Assembly (NCBI GenBank): GCA_964564785.1
Contig: CAZMCT010000009.1
Span: forward strand, 1 to 53,849
From: CAZMCT01 sp964564785
GTDB taxonomy: Bacteria > Planctomycetota > Phycisphaerae > UBA1845 > Fen-1342
Reading direction: 5' to 3'
Length of the DNA: 53,849 bases
Part shown: in pieces, positions 19,416 to 27,000 of the stretch
How positions within the stretch are numbered: the first letter of the stretch is position 1
How the letters are laid out: each line of letters begins with the position of its first letter
The notes under the pieces: model-generated
What the model saw: only the letters and a program-made list of their open reading frames with translations
Database searches by the model: none
Told to the model about the DNA's origin: nothing
Translations under genes and position numbers: made by a program

Positions 19416-20162
19416 TCAGCCGCTCAACAGCGCCACGAACGCGTTGATGTCGCCGAACCCGACCTGCCTGTCCCCGTCGCAGTCGGCCAGGACCGCGTGG
19501 CACGCCGGGTACTGCCCCGCGTACGCGGCCGGGTTCGTCAACGCCAGCACAAACGGGTTGATATCTTCAAAGTCCAGCACGCCGTCACAGTTCAGGTCGC
19601 CCGGCTCCCCGAACACCTGCACGTACACGTGCTCCTCGACGTAGAACAGCGTCCCGTCCCCCTCGAACTGGCCCGCCACCGCCAGCACCACGTCGTAGTA
19701 GTCCAGGTCCGCCTCCGGCTCCACCGCCAGCTCGTACTCCAGCACCGCCGGCCCGCTCCCCCACCGGTACCCCACGGCCGGCTGCGTGTAGTACGACGCG
19801 TTCTCGCCCCACTCCGGCCAGGCGCAATCCGCCCCGTACGCCAGCGTCCCGCCGTGCTCCACGCCCGGGAATCGCAGCCGCCGCAGCTCCACCGCGTACG
19901 TGTCGCCCTCGATCAGCCCGCTCAGACTCACCGCCAGCGTCTCGGTCGTCCCGCGAAAACCGCGAAACACCTTCAGCGTCCCGCGGTCCGGGGCTCCCGT
20001 GGCGCTCTCGTCCGGGTCGGCCAGCAGGTCGTAGCCCACGACGCTCAGGTAGTTCGGCTGCCACTGCCCGTGGCACGCGAGACAGTTCGCGCCCCACGGC
20101 GGTTCGCCGGCCGCCCGCGCCGCGCCACACACCACCAGCAGCAGAACGCTCAGCCGCCGCAT
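19416..20162 (-). CDS. secreted one-haem protein with GC-type dockerin tail
   Basis: 248 residues. A signal peptide (1-18) is followed directly by the single haem c motif CLACH (Cys27-His31). A beta-rich domain comes next (GTLKVFRGFRGTTETLAVSL; YAVELRRLRFPGVEHGGTLA), then DYYDVVLAVAGQFEGDGTLF and a dockerin (GDLNCDGVLDFEDINPFVLA; GDRQVGFGDINAFVALLSG). The beta-rich domain resembles 'choice-of-anchor V'-type domains seen behind haem motifs; I cannot confirm the family. It overlaps the hydrogenase maturation protease by 13 bp and closes the tightly packed part of the operon, so a role in electron transfer from the hydrogenase is plausible. The missing distal ligand cannot be read from sequence. 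Confidence 0.8.
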   Translation of the reverse strand: MRRLSVLLLVVCGAARAAGEPPWGANCLACHGQWQPNYLSVVGYDLLADPDESATGAPDRGTLKVFRGFRGTTETLAVSLSGLIEGDTYAVELRRLRFPGVEHGGTLAYGADCAWPEWGENASYYTQPAVGYRWGSGPAVLEYELAVEPEADLDYYDVVLAVAGQFEGDGTLFYVEEHVYVQVFGEPGDLNCDGVLDFEDINPFVLALTNPAAYAGQYPACHAVLADCDGDRQVGFGDINAFVALLSG

Positions 20163-20680
20163 CCTCGAACCTCCTCTCCGCCGTCGCGGACGAGTTCCGC
20201 CCGCACCAGTTCCACGACGCGCGGCACCAGCGCCGCCACCTCGGGCGACAGCTCCAGCCCCATCCGCAGGTCGTGCGGACTGACGCCGATTACCACCACT
20301 TCGCGCGGCGCGACTCCCAGTTGCCGCGCCGTCGCCAGCGTCTCGTGCAGGCCCAGTTCGTGCGCCGACAGCCTCCGCTCCACGGCCGGGGCAAGCTGCT
20401 CGGCCGTCAGGCGCACCACGGTCCCCGGCGGGTATCCCGCGATCGCATCGATCACGATCACCCGCGCCCGCTCCGCGAGCGTGTCCAGCAGCCCCATCCC
20501 GAGCGTGCCCCCGTCGCACAGCTCCACGTCCGCCGGCAAATCGCATTCCCGCAGCGCCCGCACCACGTGCACCCCCACGCCCTCGTCGCGCAGCAGCAGG
20601 TTGCCGAGCCCCAGCACCAGCGTCGGCGCGCGCACCACCTCGCCCACCACGCCGTCCGGCCTGAGCGCCACGCCTGTCAT
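20150..20680 (-). CDS. [NiFe] hydrogenase maturation endopeptidase (HyaD/HybD family)
   Basis: Removes the C-terminal extension of the hydrogenase large subunit after nickel insertion. The 176-residue protein has the family opening LVLGLGNLLLRDEGVGVHVV, whose Glu is a nickel-sensing ligand, then VIVIDAIAGYPPGTV with the second acidic ligand. SAHELGLHETLATARQLG supplies the histidine, and VVVIGVSPHDLRMGLELSPE is also typical. It lies 43 bp after the large subunit gene, its expected substrate, which does carry a cleavable tail. Its end overlaps the one-haem dockerin gene by 13 bp. Confidence 0.93.
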   Translation of the reverse strand: MTGVALRPDGVVGEVVRAPTLVLGLGNLLLRDEGVGVHVVRALRECDLPADVELCDGGTLGMGLLDTLAERARVIVIDAIAGYPPGTVVRLTAEQLAPAVERRLSAHELGLHETLATARQLGVAPREVVVIGVSPHDLRMGLELSPEVAALVPRVVELVRAELVRDGGEEVRGCGG

Positions 20681-20723
20681 GCTCCATCCGGCCGCGCGCG
20701 ACGTTGCAGCGCGCGGCGTTCCG

Positions 20724-22166
20724 CTAAACCGGGCTCGGATTCACCAGCACCCGCACACCATCCCGCTGCCCGGGCCGCAGCATGTGCACCGAGCACGCCA
20801 GGCACGGGTCGAACGAATGCACCACCCGCAACACCTCCACCGGCTGGTTCACGTCGGCCACCGGCGTGCCCACCAGCGCCCGCTCGAGCGGCCCGGCCGT
20901 GTTCTGCTCATCCCGCGGCGAGGCGTTCCAGCTCGTCGGCGTAACCACCTGGTAGCGGCTGATCACCGAGTTCGTGATGGTCATCCAGTGCCCCAGCCCG
21001 CCGCGCGGCGCCTCGGTCAGCCCCATGCCGCTCGCCTGGACCGGGGTCGAACTCGCGACGTACGCCGGCGCCCCGGGAACCAGCTCATCCAGCCAGCCGT
21101 CCATGGCGTCGGCCAGCCGCTTGGCCTCGAGCGCTCGGGCCACGATCCGGTCCATCGCGGAAATCCCGTGCGTATACCACCCGCCGATCCACATCCGCGC
21201 CAGCGGCCCCTGCTCGCACGGCTGGTTCAGATAGCGCGGCGCCTTGCCCCACGAGTACGCGCCGGGCTTGTCCGGGTCGGGCTCCGTCACGCCCTGCGCC
21301 GGATTCAGACAGCCCGTGCCCGCGAACCACGAGTACGGCACGCACTCCGCGATCTGCGCTGGGTCGAAGCCGCCGCTCTGCCCATTGATGTACCGCCCGG
21401 CCGGGAACAGCTTGCTCGTGCCGGCCGCGTTGAGGTCGAACCCACCGTACGCCAGCAGGTTGCCGTAGCCGCCGCCGAGCTGGTAGTACGCCGGGAACAG
21501 GCTGCCCAGCATTTGCGCATCCGGGATGTACGTCCCGTCGATGAACGCCCGGATTTCGGTCAGCAGCGTCCGGAACGCACTCACCTTCTCCGCCGTGACC
21601 TGCTCGGTGCAGCCACCCACGACGAACGACCCGACGCACGGCAGTTTGCCGCCGAAAACCGCGCCCGCCTGGTGGGCCTTGCGCCGCAGATGCAGCGCCT
21701 GCACGTAGTGCTGGACCAGCGTCGCCGCCGCGCTGCCCGTCAGCATGTCGGGCGTGACGTAGCGCGGCGTCCACGGCGGCTGGTCCAGCAGACCGGTCGT
21801 GTCGAGGTAATCGAGCACCGACAGGTGGTAGAAGTGCAGCAGGTGCGAGTCGATGAAGTTCGCCCCCGCCACCAGGTTCCGCAGGATCCGCCCGTTCTCG
21901 GGCGGCGTGACGCCGAACGCCTGCTCGAGGTTCAGGCACGCCGCCAACGCGTGCGACACCGGGCAGACCCCGCAGATCCGCTGCGTGTACGGGGCGGCGT
22001 CGCGCGGGTCGCGGCCGACCAGAATCTGCTCAAACCCACGGTACATGTTGCCCACACTGCGGGCGGAGACGACCTGCGGCTGGCCGGCCACGGTGTCGAC
22101 GGTCACCTCGACCTCGAGGTGCCCCTCAATGCGCGTCACCGGGTCGATCGTGATCGTGGTGCCCAT
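20724..22166 (-). CDS. [NiFe] hydrogenase large (catalytic) subunit
   Basis: Carries the Ni-Fe(CN)2CO active site for H2 oxidation or production. 480 residues from the ATG at 22166, chosen because GGAGTGGAAGG precedes it and homology starts at TTITIDPVTRIEGHLEVEV. A GTG at 22187 overlapping the small-subunit stop is possible and would add seven residues. The four nickel ligands are present: Cys65 and Cys68 in QRICGVCPVSHA, Cys455 and Cys458 in DPCLACSVH. Nineteen residues follow His461, the usual cleavage point of the maturation protease encoded next. With a Tat-exported small subunit this fits a group 1, envelope-facing uptake hydrogenase. The exact subgroup needs a phylogeny. Confidence 0.96.
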   Translation of the reverse strand: MGTTITIDPVTRIEGHLEVEVTVDTVAGQPQVVSARSVGNMYRGFEQILVGRDPRDAAPYTQRICGVCPVSHALAACLNLEQAFGVTPPENGRILRNLVAGANFIDSHLLHFYHLSVLDYLDTTGLLDQPPWTPRYVTPDMLTGSAAATLVQHYVQALHLRRKAHQAGAVFGGKLPCVGSFVVGGCTEQVTAEKVSAFRTLLTEIRAFIDGTYIPDAQMLGSLFPAYYQLGGGYGNLLAYGGFDLNAAGTSKLFPAGRYINGQSGGFDPAQIAECVPYSWFAGTGCLNPAQGVTEPDPDKPGAYSWGKAPRYLNQPCEQGPLARMWIGGWYTHGISAMDRIVARALEAKRLADAMDGWLDELVPGAPAYVASSTPVQASGMGLTEAPRGGLGHWMTITNSVISRYQVVTPTSWNASPRDEQNTAGPLERALVGTPVADVNQPVEVLRVVHSFDPCLACSVHMLRPGQRDGVRVLVNPSPV

Positions 22167-22183
22167 CCTTCCACTCCGTCCCG

Positions 22184-23176
22184 TCACGGGGCCGATTTCC
22201 GTCCGCGGCGATTGCGGCGCCGCCGGACCTGGCCCTCAGCGGCGGCGCGGCCGCCGTCGGCCGGCAAGTATTCATAAAATGGCGACATGCCGTCCGGGAA
22301 CGTGGGCTGCACGCATCCCAGGCACGGACTGTTCGCCCCGATACACCAGTTCACGCCGTAGCGGTTCGGGCCGCTGCTGTTCCACTTCCGCAGCGGGCAA
22401 TCCGAATACGTGTGCTTGCCCTTGCAGCCGAGAAACTCCAGGCAGCCGGTGTCCTCCCCGAGCTGACTCGCCAGAACCGGCTCGCCGCACAGCTTGTGCC
22501 GCCGGAAGCAATTGTCGTGAACCCGCTTGCCGTAGAACTCCAGCGGCCGGCGATGCGCGTCGAGCGGCGGCAGCGCCCCGTTGGCCAGAATGTAGCTTAT
22601 CGTGCCGATCAGCCAGTCGGGGTGCGCCGGGCAGCCCGGCAGGTTCACCAGCCGCGGGTCCGACCCGATGATCCCCGACACGCCCTGCGCTCCGGTCGGG
22701 TTCGGCGCACCGCGCGTCACGCCGCCGAACGACGCGCACGCCCCCAGCGCCACGATGTACCCCGCGCCGGCCGCGAACGTCAGCACCCCCTGGTGCATCG
22801 ACATCCCCGGCCAGAGCTTGCAGAACTTGCCGCCCGCCCCGGTCGGGATCGCCCCCTCCACGATCAGCACGTAGCCCGGCTCGGCCCCCGCCGCCTCCGC
22901 GGCCGACACCGCCAGGTCGCCCGTCGCGGCCATGATGTTGCTCTGGAAACGCACGTCGAGCGTGCCGGTCAGCAGGTCCTCGACGCTCGCGTAGTGGATC
23001 GAGTTCAGAAATGAGATCGCGCAGCCGTCGCAACCGCTGCCCTGAAGCCAGATCACGCGCGGCGCCGTCCGCCCGTTCACCCGCGCGACCAGCTCCGCCA
23101 GCACGCTCGGCGCCAGCCGACCGGCCGCGACCGCCACCGCCGCCGCTTTCAGAAAGTCTCGCCGGCTGAGCCTCAT
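22184..23176 (-). CDS. [NiFe] hydrogenase small (Fe-S) subunit with Tat signal
   Basis: Relays electrons from the Ni-Fe site. 330 residues starting with a twin-arginine signal (MRLSRRDFLKAAAVAVAAGR), so the folded heterodimer is exported. Proximal cluster ligands: Cys49, Cys52 (GSGCDGC), Cys147 (GACASFGG) and Cys182 (LPGCPAHP). Distal: His220, Cys223, Cys245, Cys251. Medial: Cys260, Cys285, Cys288 (SPCLGC). An additional Cys278 (NWCIGAN) precedes the medial pair. There is no C-terminal transmembrane anchor; the protein ends in an Arg-rich tail. No cytochrome b partner lies nearby, unlike many group 1 operons. The start overlaps the stop of the multihaem gene (ATGA, 23173-23176), coupling their translation. 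Confidence 0.96.
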   Translation of the reverse strand: MRLSRRDFLKAAAVAVAAGRLAPSVLAELVARVNGRTAPRVIWLQGSGCDGCAISFLNSIHYASVEDLLTGTLDVRFQSNIMAATGDLAVSAAEAAGAEPGYVLIVEGAIPTGAGGKFCKLWPGMSMHQGVLTFAAGAGYIVALGACASFGGVTRGAPNPTGAQGVSGIIGSDPRLVNLPGCPAHPDWLIGTISYILANGALPPLDAHRRPLEFYGKRVHDNCFRRHKLCGEPVLASQLGEDTGCLEFLGCKGKHTYSDCPLRKWNSSGPNRYGVNWCIGANSPCLGCVQPTFPDGMSPFYEYLPADGGRAAAEGQVRRRRNRRGRKSAP

Positions 23177-25662
23177 GGATGGACCTCCGCAACCGCCGCC
23201 GATGCGCTCTGATTCGCATCACCCGCGGGCACGGCCTGACCGTCCGGCGGCGCTCGCAACTGCCACGGCGGAATGCCGAAGAACTGCTCAGCCTGCGCCA
23301 GCAGCGCCCGCTGGAATGCGGGGTTGTGCGAGCCGAACGAGCGGTCCTTCAGCACCATCAGGTAGTCGAATTGGGCAATGATGTACTCGTCGAGCTGCTC
23401 GGGCGGCAGCGTGGCCGGATCGACGTACAGCGGATCGAGCGGGTCGAACCGCCGCCCGATCTCGGCCAGGCGATACGCGACCTCCTCGTGGATCGCCGCG
23501 ACGAGCAGCGTGGCGGCCTGGGCCGTGTGGCAGGGCTGGCAGGCCTTCACGTTGGGCTGGAAGGTGTGCCCGCTGTCGACCGGCTGCTGCGGACCGCCGT
23601 AGTTCTGCGTGTAAACGTGGCACTTCACGCACTCGTTCGGGATGCCCCACCAGTGCTCCGTGGGCGGCGCGTCGAGCGGCGTGCCATCGAGCCGCAGCCC
23701 GCCGGCGCCGTGGAGCGTCTCCTGTTGCGGCTGCAAGACGCTGCCGGCCGGCAGCGCGTCCGCCATGTTGTGGCAGTCGCCGCAGAGCTGGCTGGGCGGC
23801 AACCGCAATTGCCCGATGTTCGGTCCGCCGTGCGGATCGTGGCAGGCCGCGCACTCGATGCTCGTCGAGACTTCCCAGCCGGTCGGCTTGTGGCCCTCGG
23901 GCGCCAAGCGGTACTCGGTCGAGTGGCACTGTAGGCATTCGTCGACGAAGTCGGGGTCGAACAGCGCGGTCCACAGGGCCGTCGCGTGCTTCGTGGTGCT
24001 CCACTGCTCGTGCTGCGGGTGGTGGTTCTCGCCGCACAAGCCGTGGCACGACTGGTGGCAGGCGCCGCAGCGGTTGCCCCCCAGCAAACCCTGGTCCGGC
24101 GGCGCGTTCGGGTCCCCCTGCATCGGCTCGTTCGGATCGAGCACGTGGTTGCTGCCCGGGCCGTGGCACACCTCGCACTGCACGTTCGCCAGGTGCGGTG
24201 TGGCCGCCAGATCCACAAACCCGCTCGGCAGCCCGTAGCCCACCGTGTGGCACGGGTAGCACAGCACGTTGTCCCCTTCCCCCTCGTCGATCAGCGTCTG
24301 GAACGCCGTCGCGTGAATCGTCAGCGCCCAATCCGCATGATTGACCGTGTGGCAGCTCGCGCACGCCGCCGCGCCCACGTACAGCCGCGGGCTCACCAGC
24401 GGCCCCGTGTAGTTCTGAGCGAACACCGCCACGTCCGCCAGATCGACATCCCCGTCGCCCGTCGCGTCCGCGCGTCCGAAACTCTCGGGATCACAGCCCG
24501 GCGGCGGCAGCACCACCCCCGGCCCCGCCAGCGCCACCCGCAGCAGGTCCGCGTCGTTCGGATCCACGTCGCAGTCCGCGTCGATGCACCCCAGCGACTT
24601 TCCGAACGCATCCGCCCCCCCCGGCGCCATCACCTCCGGGCACGAGTCGCACGGCGTGCCCCACCCATCCCCATCGACGTCGCTCTGGTCGTCGTGGTGC
24701 AGAACCGGACAGTTGTCGCATGCGTCTCCGGTCCGATCCTCATCCACGTTCGCCTGGTCCGCGTTCGCCAGTCCCTCGCAGTTGTCGCACAGATCCCCCA
24801 CGCCATCGCCGTCCGCGTCCGCCTGGCTCGGATCATGCCGCCGCGGGCAGTTGTCACTCGCATCGCCCACCCCGTCGCCGTCCCAGTCACCCGGCCACGA
24901 CACCAGCGGCCACGGACGCGTCGTGGATTGGTAGATCGCGGCCGGCCAATGATCCAGCGGCTGCTGCGCCCAGGCGATCAGCTTGATGTCCTGGAACTGG
25001 GCCCAGCTCTCGGCGTCGAACGTGAAATCGTGGGTGACCGTTTGCGTTCGGCCGGGCTCGACGAACACGTCGACGGTGGGCGCGGCCTGCTTGAAGCCAT
25101 TCCGATAATACGGCTTCTCGTGCGGCCAGTGGTCGAGCACCTGCACCACATAGATACGCAGCGTCTTCGCTTCGCCGCCGGCTTCGATGCCGACCTCGGC
25201 CGTCGCACGGAACGTGCCGCCACCGAGCTCGGACACCCAGATCACCAGCGTGACGTCGGTGGGAATGTCGCGGTCCGGCAGCAGGTGGTTCGTACGGAGG
25301 ACGACGTATTCCTGCTGGATGTTCGAGATTGCGCCGACCATCTGATCGGTGCCGTCGAAGATCAGCGTCGGTGCGTATTGCCCGTCGTAAAACGCGTAGC
25401 GGGCCTCGGTCCACGGATCCATGGGGTAATCGGCATGCAACTGCACGAACGCGAACGAGTCGGGATATGTATCGAGCAGCAGGCTGAGCGCCGGCCCGGC
25501 GTACGCGCAGCCGTAGCAGTAGAGGTCCGTGAATTCCTCGCACAGGACGGTGCGCTCGGCCGCCTGCGCCGTCAGCGGCCCTGATGCAAGGATGCAACAA
25601 AGGCACACCGGGATCAGCGCTGCCGCACGGGCATGCAGTAACTGCACGTGGTGCCTTGTCAT
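23173..25662 (-). CDS. secreted modular nonahaem cytochrome c (Omp28-type + TSP3-like + dockerin-like + c554-type haem domain)
   Basis: 829 residues and the first gene of the hydrogenase operon. Signal peptide about 1-35. Residues about 36-250: Omp28-type thioredoxin-like domain with CYGC (RTVLCEEFTDLYCYGCAYAG). Residues about 255-350: thrombospondin-3-like calcium repeats (DWDGDGVGDASDNCP, DADGDGVGDLCDNC, DEDRTGDACDNCP, DVDGDGWGTPCDSC). Residues about 360-420: a dockerin-like pair (DADCDVDPNDADLLRVALAG; DATGDGDVDLADVAVFAQNY). Residues about 430-715: nine CxxCH motifs at Cys434, 468, 496, 532, 576, 604, 627, 678 and 708, the first in a cytochrome c554-like context (ACASCHTVNHADWALTIHAT). A helical tail follows. 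The start at 25662 was chosen for its signal peptide and a GAGG site. It is coupled by ATGA to the hydrogenase small subunit, so it is the likely electron partner. Confidence 0.9.
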   Translation of the reverse strand: MTRHHVQLLHARAAALIPVCLCCILASGPLTAQAAERTVLCEEFTDLYCYGCAYAGPALSLLLDTYPDSFAFVQLHADYPMDPWTEARYAFYDGQYAPTLIFDGTDQMVGAISNIQQEYVVLRTNHLLPDRDIPTDVTLVIWVSELGGGTFRATAEVGIEAGGEAKTLRIYVVQVLDHWPHEKPYYRNGFKQAAPTVDVFVEPGRTQTVTHDFTFDAESWAQFQDIKLIAWAQQPLDHWPAAIYQSTTRPWPLVSWPGDWDGDGVGDASDNCPRRHDPSQADADGDGVGDLCDNCEGLANADQANVDEDRTGDACDNCPVLHHDDQSDVDGDGWGTPCDSCPEVMAPGGADAFGKSLGCIDADCDVDPNDADLLRVALAGPGVVLPPPGCDPESFGRADATGDGDVDLADVAVFAQNYTGPLVSPRLYVGAAACASCHTVNHADWALTIHATAFQTLIDEGEGDNVLCYPCHTVGYGLPSGFVDLAATPHLANVQCEVCHGPGSNHVLDPNEPMQGDPNAPPDQGLLGGNRCGACHQSCHGLCGENHHPQHEQWSTTKHATALWTALFDPDFVDECLQCHSTEYRLAPEGHKPTGWEVSTSIECAACHDPHGGPNIGQLRLPPSQLCGDCHNMADALPAGSVLQPQQETLHGAGGLRLDGTPLDAPPTEHWWGIPNECVKCHVYTQNYGGPQQPVDSGHTFQPNVKACQPCHTAQAATLLVAAIHEEVAYRLAEIGRRFDPLDPLYVDPATLPPEQLDEYIIAQFDYLMVLKDRSFGSHNPAFQRALLAQAEQFFGIPPWQLRAPPDGQAVPAGDANQSASAAVAEVHP

Positions 25663-25746
25663 CCCAGCACCTCGGGTTATACGCCCAGGTAAAGCGGCCC
25701 TGACTTCTTTCCCGCGACATGCATTCCGGAGCCGCTTGGTGCTTTC

Positions 25747-25776
25747 ATTACACCGTGAAGGAGGGTAACCCGTCAA
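25747..25776 (-). promoter_or_regulatory. promoter of the hydrogenase operon
   Basis: On the minus strand TTGACG (25776-25771) and TGTAAT (25752-25747) are 18 bp apart, each matching consensus in five of six positions. Transcription would start near 25740, leaving a leader of about 78 nt before the ATG at 25662. An AT-rich stretch (ATAATATTGTTTC) lies just upstream, unusual in this GC-rich DNA. No -24/-12 (sigma-54) element was seen. Confidence 0.65.
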
Positions 25777-25793
25777 GAAACAATATTATCCCC

Positions 25794-25809
25794 GGGTACA
25801 GAATTACCC
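25794..25809. promoter_or_regulatory. candidate operator upstream of the hydrogenase promoter
   Basis: Inverted repeat GGGTA-N6-TACCC, centred about 61 bp upstream of the predicted transcription start, where class I activators often bind. A related palindrome GGGTAACCC (25763-25771) lies inside the promoter spacer. The binding protein is unknown. Confidence 0.3.
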
Positions 25810-26076
25810 CCATTCCGGGGCCTGCGACACCTGAATCCGTTCGGGACCTGTAAGTCCCCCACAATCTGGTGCCCCCCTGATCCCGCGCGACGCGACCGGC
25901 ATGGGCCCCTCCGCCTCTCCGGCCGGGCGTGCGTCTCGCAGACTCGGCGTGCGCCGGCCCATGGCAGCCCAATGAAAGAGGGGATCGATGAAAAAAGGGA
26001 CACGCACCGCGGGATCGGCTGTTGGCACTCCCGTGAGCGTGGGACGGCGCGGAGCCGACCCCCTTTCTCAGGGCTG
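25810..26076. other. intergenic stretch without a recognised gene
   Basis: Separates the hydrogenase promoter from the 3' end of the OmpA-like gene. Short frames here lack domains and ribosome sites. No clear terminator for the OmpA-like transcript was seen. Confidence 0.4.
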
Positions 26077-26895
26077 CTAACCCCTCAGACGCACCGGCTC
26101 GAAACCCTGCACCCCCCCACGCCGGACCACGAACACCTCCACCCGCCGGTTCCGGGCCGCGTCCCCGCTCGCCGGCCTCTGATCGCCGTAGCCCATCACC
26201 CCCACCCGGTCGGCCGGCAACCCGTCTGCAACCAGCACGTCCTTCACGGCGATCGCCCGGTGCACCGACAGATGCCAGTTCGTCGGGTGTTTTTCAAGCG
26301 TCTCCGGCCTCGTAATCGGCGACGCGTCCGTGTGGCCGACCACGACCACCTCGAAGTCCGCCAGCTCGCTGCCCGCCAGCACGCCCGCCAACTCCTTCAG
26401 GACCGCGTGGGCGTCGGCACGCACGCGGTCGCTGCCGGGCTCGAACAGCCGCTCATTCGCGAAGCTGACCGCCCCGCGTGTTCGCTCGTACGCCACGCGG
26501 TCGCCGAACCGCTCGACCAGCTTGAGCAGCGCCTCGTCCACGCTCGCCGGCAGCGGCGAGGCCGGGATTTCCGGCCGCTTCAACTCGCGGCTCTTCAATC
26601 CCTCGACGCGGTCCTTGAGCTCGCGGTACTGGGTGTCGAGCGCCTTGAGTTGATCCTGAAGATGCCCGGTCTCCATCCGCGCCAGCTTCAGCTCAGCCTG
26701 CGCATCCTGCAATTCCCGTCGCAGCGCGGCCTCACGTGCCTCGACGCTACGGAGCTGTTCCCGGGCCGCATCGCGGTCCTGCTCCGCGCGCCGCTGCCGT
26801 AACTCGCGGTCGTCACCTCCGCCGGTCGACGTGCACCCGCCCCCCGTCAGGGCCACGCCCATCAGTAACACCCACGTCCACCGCCCGCAGGCCAT
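26077..26895 (-). CDS. OmpA-family lipoprotein with coiled coil
   Basis: Predicted envelope protein linking a membrane to peptidoglycan. The 272-residue protein has a lipoprotein signal (ALTGGGCTSTGGG), a long heptad-type coiled coil (about residues 30-105, rich in Glu, Arg, Gln) and a C-terminal OmpA domain. That domain includes LFEPGSDRVRADAHAVLKEL, VVVGHTDASPITR, the RAIAVKDVLVADGLPADRV helix and NRRVEVFV, which carry the peptidoglycan-binding signature. Coiled coil plus OmpA also resembles MotB-like proteins, but the lipobox replaces the transmembrane proton-channel helix, so a structural role is likelier. The start at 26895 has AAGGAGC upstream; the open frame extends further without support. 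Confidence 0.85.
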   Translation of the reverse strand: MACGRWTWVLLMGVALTGGGCTSTGGGDDRELRQRRAEQDRDAAREQLRSVEAREAALRRELQDAQAELKLARMETGHLQDQLKALDTQYRELKDRVEGLKSRELKRPEIPASPLPASVDEALLKLVERFGDRVAYERTRGAVSFANERLFEPGSDRVRADAHAVLKELAGVLAGSELADFEVVVVGHTDASPITRPETLEKHPTNWHLSVHRAIAVKDVLVADGLPADRVGVMGYGDQRPASGDAARNRRVEVFVVRRGGVQGFEPVRLRG

Positions 26896-27000
26896 GTCCG
26901 CTCCTTGAAATGCGGGCCGCAGCGCTGCCCCGGTCCCCGTCAGCAACGCGCACGAATCACCCGTGTCGCTGAGCACCATCCGCCACGGGGGACGCGGCCG

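Noticed and set aside
19179..22277. 1032-codon plus-strand frame across the hydrogenase genes
   Set aside because: Codon-position shadow of the hydrogenase genes; the His/Arg/Pro-rich product has no recognisable domain.
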